Below the pieces are notes generated by a model that had not been told where the DNA came from, did no database searches, and worked only from the letters and a program-made list of their open reading frames with translations. Of a stretch of 49,719 nt of DNA, positions 34,086 through 45,771 are shown piece after piece. This stretch comes from Atkinsonella hypoxylon. Its lineage: Eukaryota; Ascomycota; Sordariomycetes; Hypocreales; Clavicipitaceae. The position numbers and the translations under genes were made by a program. Location of the stretch: positions 1 through 49,719 of the forward strand of contig JFHB01000222.1 in assembly GCA_000729835.1 (NCBI GenBank). Reading direction: 5' to 3'. How positions within the stretch are numbered: position 1 is the stretch's first letter; each line of letters begins with the position of its first letter.

Positions 34086-37000
34086 CTAGTTATTGTTAAT
34101 TGTTTTTGTTGTTTTCGATTTTTAACTGTTTTTTTATTGCTTTTCGATTTTTTAAGTGTTTTTTGTTGCTTTTATAAGCTAGCTAGAAAGCTCTAGTAAC
34201 TTAATAAATTGTTAATGCTTTTAAATAGCAAGAGGCTTAGTTAGGCTATCTACTAGCATCTAATTTGTATTAATATAACTAACCTTAGCTATACCTTTAC
34301 AAATCTTTTCCCTAATGTAGTTAAACTTTAAAAGGGTATACTTAGTTCTACTATACAACGTTAGGTTGTAAGCAGTAACTATAGCGCCTTAATTATTACA
34401 CCTAATAGGAATAGAAGGGGTTAAAGGCAGCTTTATCTCCTTAAAAAGGCTGTAAAGCCACTCTAATTCCCTAATAGCTTTAGATAATGCATTAGATTCT
34501 GCTTCTAATGTGGAAAGAGCAATAGTACTAGCTTTCTTTAATTTCTAGCTAATAGGTCCACTAGCTAGCTTATATAGATAAGTATAGGTTGATTTAGAAG
34601 AGACTTTATTACTAGCAAAATCGCTATTGTAATAACTAAGGAGGGTCTTAAGTACTTCTTTAGAGCTAGAAGCTTTAGAAGAAGACCCTAGTAGTATAGA
34701 ACGCTTATAAATAATAGTAAAGCTTCTAGTACTACTTAAGTACCTTAGGAGGTGCTTAGAGGCGTTTAGGTGCTCTATATAGGGCTTAGCTAGGAAGGTT
34801 AATAGCCACTGAACGGAAAAAGCAATATCAGCCCTAGTTAGCAACATTAGGTACATTATAGTGCCTATTATGCTCTAATAAAGCTTATAATTAGATTTTA
34901 AGAGAAGTTTTATAACTAGTTGCTTTAGAATTCCCAGCTGTATAGGGATAGAAGCTAGCTTAGTATCTAGCATTTTAAATCTTTCTAGGGCTTTAAGGAT
35001 GTATTAAGATTAGTGGATTTTAATAGACCTTTTAGACCTATTACAGGTGATTTACACACCTAGAAAGAACTCTGCTGGTCCTCTATCTTCTATTGGATAA
35101 GCTTTATATAATAGCTTCTTTAGCTTGTTAATATAGCTTAGATTTAGACCAATTAGAAGACAGTTATCTACGTAAGTAGCAATATACGTAGATGTAGCTA
35201 GGTTATAAAAGACTGCTGGGTCTAATATAAGAGGTTTAAATCTATACTTTTGAAGTAATTCTGTTAGAATTTGCTGCTATTCTCTAGAACTTTACTTTAA
35301 ACTATAGTAGGATTTTTCTAGCTTAATTACTTAGTCTTTAGAAGGCCTATAATTACAGCTTTTTAGTAGCTTAGCTACTAATAGCGATGCTTGCTCTGCA
35401 AATTTAACGAATCTATCTAGGATTTCTATATAAATAGCTTCTTTTAGCTTACTATTTAAAAACGCTCCTATAAAGTTGATTTGCTCGACTTTCTAGTTAT
35501 TAAAAGCTGCAAGAGCTAATAATATACGCTAGCTAGGAGGAATACTAGTTGCAGCAAAGGTCTCTAGGTAATCTTAACCTTCTATTTGCATAAATCCCTT
35601 AGCAATAAGGCGGGCCTTATATTTTATAGGATTATTTTCTTTATCCTTTTTTAGCCTATAAATAAGCCTATTCTTTAGAACTCTTCGGCCCTTAGGTACT
35701 TAGTCTTTCCCTATAAATTTAAAGGTTCTAGCAGCTAATAGCTGCTTAAATTCGCTATAGGTAGCTTCTATCTAATGCTGCTTAGCAGAGCTTTTTAGGG
35801 CTTACTTCTATATGTTAAGAAGTTTATCCTTATTACTAAAAGTAATAGCTGCTTTAGTCCTTGCCTTAAAGCATAGATCCTTAATTAAGGAAAATATATC
35901 TCCATCTAAATCTATAGCATCAGCATTAGCTTCAGCTTCTATAGTAGCTTCTATAGGTGTTTCTATAGGTATAGGGGCTTTAGGGGCCTCTATAGCTTCT
36001 ATAGGGTTGCTTAGTAGAAGAGCTTAATCTACAGGTTCTAGTAGATAATTTAGCACATCTAGATAACTAGGATAAGGATACTTAGGAGTATAATTATCCA
36101 CTAATTGCTGCTAGTCATTAATTTCTCCCTCTAAAGGATTATCTACTATAGAACCAATAGGAACCTTAGGGATGCCCTATGAAATAGGACCTATTCCTTC
36201 TATAATTTTAACGAAGCTAGTCTTTATAACAGCTCGTTTAGAGGGGATGTATATTAGATATACATTAGAACCTAGTGTAGCTAAAAGTCTACTAGGAATA
36301 GTTCTTTTAGCTAGCTTCTGCAACCTAGATCGTTGTTCTAAAGGAATTAGAACTTCGCAATAGGAGCCTATAGCCCTTATTTTAGTAAAATCAGGCTTAT
36401 AGGTCTTAGAAGGCTCTAAATTAGCTAGATATAGCTGTTTAGGACTTAGTAGTTTAGTACTATTCGCAGTAGTATTAACTAAATCCACTATAGCAGGAAG
36501 GATATAAGACTATAGATATAGAGGTAATTGTAACTACTATAGGGTAGCACATAAACAGTCTAGAAGTACTCTTATAGCTCTCTCTATTAGCCTATTCTGT
36601 TCGTAAATATAGGGGCAAGAGGTACTAAAGCAAATACCCTTAGAAGATAGCTAAGCTTGCAACCTAGTATTAATTTCTATACTACTATTAAAATAAAGGT
36701 GTTTAGGGTAGCAGTTATACTGGTTCTTTAATTCCTTAAAGAAGCCTTTAATACAGCTATAGAGAGTAGAACCCTCTTTATTAGCTAGATTAAAAGACTA
36801 CTTATACTGTAATTTTCTATTAATTAGAAAAAGAACTAGAGGCCTCTTATTGTACAGTATAGGCTCTATTTTAACGGTATCTCCCTCTATAATATCTAAA
36901 CATCTAGGGGGGTTAGGAATAGCATGCTTGCTAGGTCTTCTAACAGCTTTAGCTTAGTTGCAAGCTAGGCAGTTAAAATCCTTTTCCTTAATTTTTATAA

Positions 37001-39395
37001 AATTAGGAATACCTTTAGTAATAGAAGCAGTCTTCTTTAGTAAAGGGAGTCCTATATGCCCTAATCTAACGTGCTAAGTAGCAGCTAATTCTAGTAGCTT
37101 CTTATAGGAAGAAGAAGCAGTAGGATTACTACTAGAATTATCATTAAAGCTAGCTTCCTGTTGCTCCCTATCTTGCTAGATCTCTTAAGAACTATAGGCC
37201 TCGTTTAAGGGATCTAGACGGCTATTTCCTCTAATATCTAGCAACTTAGGATTTAGACCTTCTAAATCCCCGTTATTAGAAGGAATCTAACTAGGAGCCC
37301 GTTTAGGAACTAGGGCTAATAGCTCTATAACATCGTTATTAGTATTATCTTCTTCTTTAAAATTAGATAATTCCTTAATACAGCTATATTCCTTAGGATT
37401 AAAACTAGGCTGTTAAGGGATTTAAACCTCTATAGGATAACTAGCATTATAACCGCTATTATAACTATTGCTAGTAAATCCTATATAAGAGAGATTTACG
37501 TGGTTTTTACACACTTTAGGGGTCTCTTGCCCCTTAAGCTGTAGAAAGAAACTATACTTTTTAGGATTTAGAAGCCTACAGCAGCTTCTATTAGCTAGAA
37601 ATAGCTAATTTCTAAGGAGAGTGCCCCCTATTAAATAGTGCTTTAGACCACTAATTAGGTTAGTATCTAAACCTAGGCAATATAGAGCATCCTTTAGAGC
37701 TAAAGGTCTGTATTTAGCTGGATTTATACTAACTAGTACCTAGAATACAGCAGTTCCCTGTCCTTTAGGATAAATAGAACCTCCTCTAGTAGCAATAGGC
37801 GCGGTTTTACCCTTTTTTATAGGCTTAAAAGTCCTAAAAAATGCCTTATTGTTAACTATATAATAGGTAGAACCTGTATTGTATAGTAAGGAGTTTTTAA
37901 TTATTCCATTAGAATAGTTAAAAGAAGGGGTATTATTACTAGTAGTACTAGTATCACTAGTAGTGGATTCTGTATCTAAATCGTAAGAATTATCACTACT
38001 AGAACTGCTAGAATCATTAGATTCTATAGTATCCTAGTTGCTAGTAGATAGGTTATAACAACCTATAGCAAAAGCAGCTTCTCTATCCTTATTTCTAGAG
38101 TTTTTATTACTTCTTCTTCGGCCCTTCCACTTCTTCTTATTCTTAGAGGCTTTATCTATATCTTTATCTTTAGAGGCATTAGAATTGTTAGAATTAAAAT
38201 CGTTAGAATTCTTCTTCTAATTAGGAGGATTCTTTCCTTAATTAGCCTTATTATTATTAGAACTATTAGAAGCCTTATAACTAAGAGCTTTAGATATAGA
38301 GAAGCTTTTATCTCTTTGCTCTTCTAATAAGTTAGCTATAAGGAACTGTAAATTCAGCATTTTTATAGATAGACCTTATGCTCTAGCAGCTCTAATAGAA
38401 TATTGCTGCCTTTTAGCCCAGCTAGGGAAGGTCTTCTTTAAAGCATCAATATAATAATTTACCTAGTTAATAGAATCGATAGCTACACCACAGAGCTATA
38501 ATCTAGCTAGTAAATTATTAAATTCAGCATTAAAGGCCTCTAAAGATCCCTTATAGTTCGAAAACAATAAGTTGTAATAACTAGCATATAGCGTACTACA
38601 TTGTATTTTAGCACTCTGCAAATATTGCCTAACTAGAACGTTATAGGCATCTACAGGGGACTTATGCTAGCTTATAGCAGCTTAAGGTCTAGATTAGCAA
38701 CTATCTCTTATAATTATAAGGATAATAGCTTGTTCTAAATCTACTAAAGTACTAGCTATACTAGGATTATTAATAAATTAAGGGAATTCTAATGCCCTAA
38801 ATTAAATAGTTAAAGCTTGCTTTTACTGTTTAAAATTTTTAGGGCCTTTTAGCTTAGCAGCCTCTAGAATAGAGTGGACCTTCTTATTTAACTCTTTTAT
38901 AGTGCCTTTATTAAAAGTAGGCAGAAAAGTAGCACTATTAGAGGAACTAGAAGGTTTAGGAACTTTAAAAGAGACTTTAGAAGTCTTAGAAGTAACAGGA
39001 TCTACTACCTTAGAGGGAGACCCTATAGAGAGATTACCTATAGATGTAATTATAGTATCTAATTTACTTAGTAAATTAGCTATATTACCTTTATTTTGGC
39101 TTTATTTTGCTTTACTATACCTAATAAATCTCTTTAGGGTCTCTTGTTGCTTATCTATTTAAGCTTTTAGATTAGCTTGCACATTATAGACTTGCACTAC
39201 TCTTTTAGAAGCTAATCTAGCTTCCTTTAGAGCCTTCTTAGCTGTATAATCTTCTTCATTAGAAGAGGAATCTACTAGCTGAGGGGGGGACCTTGCTAGA
39301 CTAGGAAAGCTAGTAGCAGCTGTAGCTAGTGTACTAGAACCACTACCCCGTTTAGGGCTTGTGCTCTTTCCCTTACCTATTCCTTTTAGTGCCAT
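34086..39395 (-). pseudogene. gag-pol: gag-pol polyprotein of Copia E (single frame, RIP-degraded)
   Basis: A single frame of about 1770 codons starts at an intact ATG (39395). Order on the minus strand: basic Lys/Ser N-terminus; Copia gag domain (about 38900-38450); Lys/Arg tract and acidic Ser/Asp tail (about 38150-37930); protease with Asp-Thr-Gly reading Asn-Thr-Gly at about 37880. Next comes integrase, with its zinc region from His near 37070 to the Cys pair near 36970 and the catalytic core to about 36500. RVT_2 reverse transcriptase has YVDD as Tyr-Val-Asp-Asn at 35163-35174, and RNase H runs to about 34250. Open stretches survive at 39159-39395, 36177-36488 and 34545-34856. No frameshift is needed; damage is almost entirely TAA/TAG at Gln and Trp codons. 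No CCHC knuckle was found. The exact C-terminus is uncertain. Confidence 0.92.
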
Positions 39396-40331
39396 TTTAA
39401 GGGTTTTAATAGCTAATTTAACGCTCTTTATAGCTAATTATAGCTTAAATTACAGTGGAAAAGGTAGTAAATAACAGTAATAACCTCTACTAGATATCAA
39501 TAGATTGCTCTATTATAGGCCTAGAAGTGCCCTATATATTTAGAAATTATACTGAGATTTTTCTCCAATTTCTTTCGTAATAGGTATAACAGGCTCTAAA
39601 GGCTGCATTGTATTGCGATCTGTATACGCATACAATTTGTATAGCAGACTAGATTAACAAGCAGTCGCGAGGGGCATAAAACATAGGTCCTAGCTATTTT
39701 TAGCCAAAAAATTCAGGAGATTCTTCTCCAATTAGGTTCCAATAAATTAGTGGAGACCTAGGCACAGCCAATTTAGGGATATCCAGCTAATTCCTACTTT
39801 AAAATCCCGACTAGTGGGATTACTATATAAATTGATTCTGCAACTAAAAACACAGGAATATCTAACAGCAACAAGAGCTGTTAGGCGTGCACTACAAATT
39901 GTAGTATAGCTACTAACAGAGGTGCATAGGGTGCACAATATAACAACAACAACGAGCGATATAGTGCAGCGCTAAGCTTATTTCTTAATAGAAATAATTA
40001 ATTAGGTAGTGCCTAATAAAACGATTTACAGTGCAAATGTAATGTGTGTAGATGTGTATATTTTAATGTTGTACAACAATAGAACCTAGCTATTAAGAAT
40101 AGCTTTAAAAGTGTATATATATAGGGTGTATAGAGTGTAGGAGGCACAGGGTGGGCAGAATAAAAACACTAGTATAGTAGCTAGCAATATATGTGCAGTA
40201 GGTATTAATAGCTTCCAGCAAGCTACTAATAGCAGCAATAGCTGCTAGCGCAGGTCTTAATATAGCTTCTAGTAGGTAATACAGTACACAATAGTAGATT
40301 TCAGCGGGCTAACAGCTTACAGATAGGTCTT
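39396..40331 (-). other. Untranslated leader of Copia E
   Basis: About 936 bases between primer site and gag start, collinear with the leaders of A, B and D and rich in short palindromes. The 63-codon open stretch within it is not conserved as coding. Confidence 0.55.
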
Positions 40332-40345
40332 CCGGGCTTATAACC
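40332..40345 (-). other. Primer binding site of Copia E
   Basis: The minus strand reads GGTTATAAGCCCGG next to the 5' LTR. It is the same site complementary to the initiator tRNA-Met anticodon arm. Confidence 0.7.
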
Positions 40346-41043
40346 TATTAAAAATAATAGGGATTACAGGACTAGATATCTAAGAGGGTAGTGGTCTCTT
40401 AGATTTAGCACCTGTAATTGCTCCTAGCAATTATTACGTAGTAGAAGCAGCAGCGGCCTAAATTAAGCTGTAGTGTATAGTATAGATTACGTAGAGGCAA
40501 TAGATAACTGTAATAGTAGTATCTTTATATTGAGAGCGCTGTAACAAATAAGTTAGTAAGGGTAAGATCTTAAATCTTTCTAGTCCCTTATAGACCTACT
40601 AACTATATTAGCGGGCTATAGTTGCTAGAAGGGGCTTATAGGCTACTTTATAATTTCCGTAAAAAGATTTACTATATAAAAACAAAAAAATCGACTTACA
40701 GCTATACAAACAAGACGCCTACGTGCACAATTTAATAAATTCCACTAATAACAAGCTACCCTTATAAGCAACCCTATCTAACAATTATACTATTAGATAG
40801 CCCTAATTCTTAGCTTTTGAATGGTATACTTCTTGAATTTCTACTATTGCTAGTTGTGGAGAAAATCGCTGTTAAAGTTGACTATAGGTTAGGCAACTTT
40901 GCCTTAGTCGATTCTAGATGTTTCGCATCTAGTAACAGCGATATCTCTACCAAAAATCAACGTAACAAGACCTAATGAGGGTCACGTGATAGAGCAACTA
41001 GTAGGCATAAAAATAGGCTATACAGGGTAGCTTATTTTTAACA
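40346..41043 (-). repeat. 5' LTR of Copia E
   Basis: It is 698 bp. The outer (right) end keeps GGGTCACGTGAT and CTACCAAAAATCAAC, mutated in the partner to GGGTTACGTAAT and CTACTAAAAATTAAC. The CACGTG is at 40983-40988. Confidence 0.93.
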
Positions 41044-44000
41044 ATACCCCTTCTTTTAATTACTCTAACGGAATAATTAAAAACTCCCTACTATACAATA
41101 CAGGTTCTACCTGTTATATAGTTAACAATAAGGCATTTTTTAGGACTTTTAAGCCTATAAAAAAGGGTAAAACCGCGCCTATTGCTACTGGAGGAGGTCC
41201 TATTTATCCTAAAGGACAGGGAACTGCTGTATTCTAGGTACTAGTTAGTATAAATCTAGCTAAATACAGGCCTTTAGCTCTAAAGGATGCACTATATTGC
41301 CTAGGTTTAGATACCAACCTAATTAGTGGTCTAAAGCACTATTTAATAGGGGGCACTCTCCTTAGAAATCAGCTATTTCTAGCTGATAGAAGCTGCTGTA
41401 GGCTTCTAAATCCTAAAAAGCATAGTTTCTTCTTACAGCTTAAGGGGCAAGAGACCCCTAGAGTGTGTAAAAACTACGTAAATCTCTCTTATATAGGATT
41501 TACTAGTAATAGGTATAATAGCGGTTATAATACTAGTTATCCTATAGAGGTTTAAATCCCTTAACAGCCTAGTTTTAATCCAGAGGAATATAGCTAAATC
41601 GAGGAATTATCTAATTTTAAAGAAGATAATACTAATAACAATGCTATAGAGCCATTAGCCCTAGTTCCTAAACGGGCTCCTAGTTAGATTCCTTCTAATA
41701 ACGGGGATTTAGAAGGTCTAAATCCTAAGTTGCTAGATATTAGAGGAAATAGCTGTCTAGATCCCTTAAACAAGGCCTGTGGTTCTTAAGAGATCTGGCA
41801 AGATAGGGAGCAACAGGAAGCTAGCTCTAATGATAATTCTAGTAGTAATTCTTCTACTACTGCTTCTTCTTCCTATAAGAAGCTCCTAGAATTAGCTGCT
41901 ACTTAGCACGTTAGATTAGGGTATATAGGACTCCCTTTACTAAAGAAGACTGCTTCTATTACTAAAGGTATTCCTGATTTTATAAAAATTAAGGAAAAGG
42001 ATTTTAACTGCCTAGCTTGCAACTAAGCTAAAGCTGTTAGAAGACCTAGTAAGTATGCTATTCCTAATCCCCCTAGATGTTTAGATATTATAGAGGGAGA
42101 TACTGTTAAAATAGAGCCTATACTGCACAATAAGAGGCCTCTAGTTCTTTTTCTAATTAATAGAAAATTACAGTATAAGTGGTCTTTTAATCTAGCTAAT
42201 AAAGAGAGTTCTACTCTCTATAGCTATATTAAAGGCTTCTTTAAGGAATTAAAAAACCAGTATAAATGCTACCCTAAACACCTTTATTTTAATAGCAGTA
42301 CAGAAATTAATACTAGGTTGCAAGCTTAGCTATCTTTAAAGGGTATTTACTTTAGCACCTCTTGCCCCTATATTTACAAACAGAATAGGCTAATAGAGAG
42401 AGCTATAAGGGTACTTCTAGACCGTTTGTGTGCTACCCTATAGTGGTTACAATTACCTCTGTATTTATAGTCTTACATCCTTCCTGCTATAGTGGATTTA
42501 GTTAATACTACTGCGAATAGTACTAAACTACTAAGTCCTAAACAGCTATATTTAGCTGATTTAGAGCCTTCTAAGACCTATAAGCCTAATTTTACTAAAA
42601 TAAGGGCTATAGGCTTCTATTGCGAAGTTCTAATTCCTTTAGAACAAAGATCTAGGTTGTAGAAGCTAGCTAAAAGAACTATTTCTAGTAGACTTTTAGC
42701 TACACTAGGTTCTAATGTATATCTAATATATATCCCCTCTAAACGAGCTATTATAAAGACTAGCTTCGTTAAAATTATAGAAGGAATAGGTCCTATTTCA
42801 TAGGGCATCCCTAAGGTTCCTATTAGTTCTATAGTGGATAATCCTTTAGAGAGAGAAATCGATGACCAGCAGTTAGTAGATAATTATACTCCTAAATATC
42901 CTTATCCTAGTCATCTAGATGTGCTGAATTATCCACTAGAACCTGTAGAAAATCAAGCTTTTCTACCAAGCAACTCTATAGAAGCTGTAGAGGCCCCTAA
43001 AGCCTCTATATCTATAGAAGCCCCTTAGGCTAATATAGAACCTATAGAAGCTGAAGCTGATGCTAATGCTATAGATTTAGATAGAGACATATTTTCCTTA
43101 ATTAAGGATCTATGCTTTAAGGCTAGGACTAAAGCAGCTATTACTTCTAATAGTAAGGATAAACTTCCTAATATGTAGAAGCAAGCCCTAAAAAGCTCTG
43201 CTAAGCAGCATTAGATAGAAGCTACCTATAGCGAATTTAAGTAGCTATTAGCTGCTGGAACCTTTAAATTTATAGGGAAAGACTAAGTACCTAAGGGCTA
43301 AAGAGTTCTAAAGAATAGGCTTGTTTATAGGCTTAAAAAGGATAAAGAAAATAATTCTATTAAATATAAGGCCCGCCTTATTGCTAAGGGATTTATGTAA
43401 ATAGAAGGTTAAGACTATCTAGAGACCTTTACTGCAACTAGTATTCCTCCTAGCTAGCGTATATTATTAGCTCTTGCAGCTTTTAATAACTGGGAAGTTA
43501 AGTAAATCAACTTTATAGAAGCGTTTCTAAATAGCAAGCTAAAGGAAGCTATTTATATAGAAATCCCAGATAGATTCGTTAAATTTACAGAAGCAACGCT
43601 ATTAGTAGCTAAGCTACTAAAAAGCTGTAATTACAAGCCCTCTAAAGAGCAAGTAATTAAGCTAGAAAAATCCCTCTATGGTCTAAAGCAAAGTCCTAGA
43701 GAATAGCAGCAAATTCTAACAGAATTACTTTAAAAGCATAGATTTAAACCTCTTATATTAAACCTAGCAGTCTTTTATAACCTAGCTACATCTACATATA
43801 TTGCTACTTACGTAGATAACTGTCTTCTAATTGGGCCTGATTTACGATATATTAATAAGCTTAAAAAGCTACTAAATTAAGCTTATCTAATAGAAGATAG
43901 GGGACCAGTAGAATTCTTTCTAGGTATATAAATCACCTATAATAGGTCTAAAAGGTCTATTAAAATCCACTAATCTTAATACATCCTTGAAGCCCTAGAA

Positions 44001-44895
44001 AGATTTAAAATGCTAGATGCTAAGCTAGCTTCTATCCCTATACAGCTAGGAATTCTAAAGCAACTAGTTACAAAACTCCTCTTAAAATCCGATTATAAGC
44101 TTTATTAGAGCATAATAGGCACTATAATGTACCTAATGTTGCTAACTAGGGCTAATATTGCTTTTTCTGTTCAGTGGCTATTAACCTTCCTAGCTAAGCC
44201 CTATATAGAGCACCTAAACGCCTCTAAGCACCTCCTAAGGTACTTAAGTGGTACTAGAAGCTTTGCTATTATTTATAAGCATTCTATACTACTAGGGTCC
44301 TCTTTAAAAGCTTCTAGCTCTAAAGAAGTACTTAAGACCCTCCTTAGTTATTGTAATAGCGATTTTGCTGGTAATAAAACCTCTTCTAAATTAACCTATA
44401 CTTATCTATATAAGCTAGCTGGTGGACCTATTAGCTAGAAATCGAAGAAAGCTAGTACTATTGCTCTTTCCACTTTAGAAGTAGAATCTAATGCATTATC
44501 TAAAGCTATTAGGGAATTAGAGTAGCTCTACAGCCTTTTTAAGGAGATAAAGCTGCCTTTAACCCCTTCTATTCCTATTAGGTGTAATAATTAAGGCGCT
44601 ATAGTTACTGCTTACAACTTAACGTTATATAGTAGAACTAAGTACACCCTTTTAAAGTTTAACTACATTAGGGAAAAGATTTATAAAGGTATAGCTAAGG
44701 TTAGTTATATTAATACAAATTAGATGCTAGCAGATAGCCTAACTAAGCCTCTTGCTATTTAAAAGCATTAACAATTCATTAAGTTACTAAAGCTTTCTAG
44801 CTAGCTTATAAAAGCAATAAAAACACTTGAAAAATCGAAAAGCAACGAAAAAACAGTTAAAAATCGAAAATAACAAAAACAATTAACAACAACTA
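41044..44895 (+). pseudogene. pol: End of gag and pol of the B/D chimera
   Basis: It resumes the D gag frame after E. The protease Asp-Thr-Gly reads Asn-Thr-Gly at 41097-41105. The integrase zinc region has His near 41907 and Cys codons at 42009 and 42018, and its core runs to about 42790. A long open stretch (42834-43028) covers the acidic spacer. RT has Tyr-Val-Asp-Asn at 43809-43820, and the RT end and RNase H start form a clean frame at 44127-44438. RNase H ends at about 44760. Sequence markers at about 41570 and 41840 match A (B-type) rather than E (D-type), so the switch from D to B lies between 41049 and about 41570. TAA/TAG stops interrupt throughout. The C-terminal end is approximate. 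Confidence 0.9.
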
Positions 44896-45042
44896 GTTAT
44901 ATTTAACTATAACTACCCTGGAATTGCTGGAATTAGTTATGTTATTTAGTTCTGTTATTAGTACTGTATTTTCGTTAGTTAATTCTAACTTAGATATCCT
45001 TTAAAGGAGCTAAGTTGCTTATAGAACTAGTTACTTCTTATA

Positions 45043-45055
45043 TTTCTAGAGGGAG
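45043..45055 (+). other. Polypurine tract of Copia B
   Basis: TTTCTAGAGGGAG directly precedes the 3' LTR. Confidence 0.78.
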
Positions 45056-45766
45056 TGTTAAAAATAAGCTACTCTATATAGCCTATTTTTATGCTTACTA
45101 GTTGCCTATTAGTTGCTCTATTACGTAACCCTAACTAGGTCTTGTTACGTTAATTTTTAGTAGAGATATTGCTGTTACTAGATGTAAAACATCTAGAATT
45201 AACTAAGGCAAAGTTGCCTAACCTATAGTTAACTTTAACAGCGATTTTCTCTACAACTAGCAATAGTAGAAATTTAAGAAGTATACTATTTAAAAGCTAA
45301 GAATTAGGGCTATTTAATAGTATAATTGTTAGATAGAGTTATTTATAAGGGTTGCTTATTATTAGTGGAATTTATTAAATTGTGTATATAGGTGTCTTGT
45401 TTATATAGCTGTAAGTCGATTTTTTTGTTTTTATATAGTAAATCTTTTTGCGGAAATTATAAAGTAGCCTACAAGCCCCTTCTAGCAACTACAGCCCGCT
45501 AATATAGTTAGTAGGTCTATAAGGAACTAGAAAGATTCAAGATTCTACTCTTACTAACTTGTTCGTTACAGCGCTCTTAATATAAGATACCACTATTATT
45601 ATAGTTATCTACTGCCTCTACGTAATCTATATTATACACTACAGCTTGATTTAGGCCGCTGCTGCTTCCACTACGTGATAATTGCTAGGAGCAATTACAG
45701 GTGCTAAATCTAAGAGACCACTACCCTCTTAGATATCTAGTCCTGTAATCCCTATTATTTTCAATA
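45056..45766 (+). repeat. 3' LTR of Copia B
   Basis: It is 711 bp, with the same length and 10-bp duplication as the 5' LTR at 7584-8294. Its outer end keeps ACGTGATAATTGC and ATTACAGG, mutated to ACGTAATAATTAC and ATTATAGG in the 5' LTR. It contains hairpins at 45680-45696 and 45710-45732. Confidence 0.93.
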
Positions 45767-45771
45767 TTTAG
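45767..45771. repeat. Right target-site duplication of Copia B (TTTAG)
   Basis: A perfect copy of 7579-7583. The Copia A reading frame resumes directly after it. Confidence 0.92.

Larger units (their letters stand above)
33230..41043 (-). mobile_element. Complete Ty1/Copia element E
   Basis: It is 7814 bp with two 698-bp LTRs and a perfect ATACC duplication. All parts are present and uninterrupted on the minus strand: 5' LTR, primer site, leader, gag-pol, polypurine tract and 3' LTR. It is the best reference copy of the family here, though inactivated by RIP. Confidence 0.95.
7584..45766 (+). mobile_element. Ty1/Copia element B with all nested insertions (B/D chimera)
   Basis: It is bounded by LTRs of identical length (711 bp each) and a perfect TTTAG target duplication. 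Inside are B's own leader and gag (8295-10744), Copia D from 10745, Gypsy G1a with G2 inside it, Copia E, and then a single pol and 3' LTR. Only one pol remains for two plus-strand elements, so part of D and part of B have been lost (see findings). The outer ends belong to B by both the target duplication and the 10-bp LTR marker. Confidence 0.85.

Noticed and set aside
36172..36363. 63-codon plus-strand frame, mirrored at 42617-42808 on the minus strand
   Set aside because: Antisense of the integrase region in E and in the B/D chimera.
39747..39938. 63-codon minus-strand frame in the Copia E leader
   Set aside because: It lies on the sense strand but is not kept open in the leaders of A, B or D, so it is probably chance.
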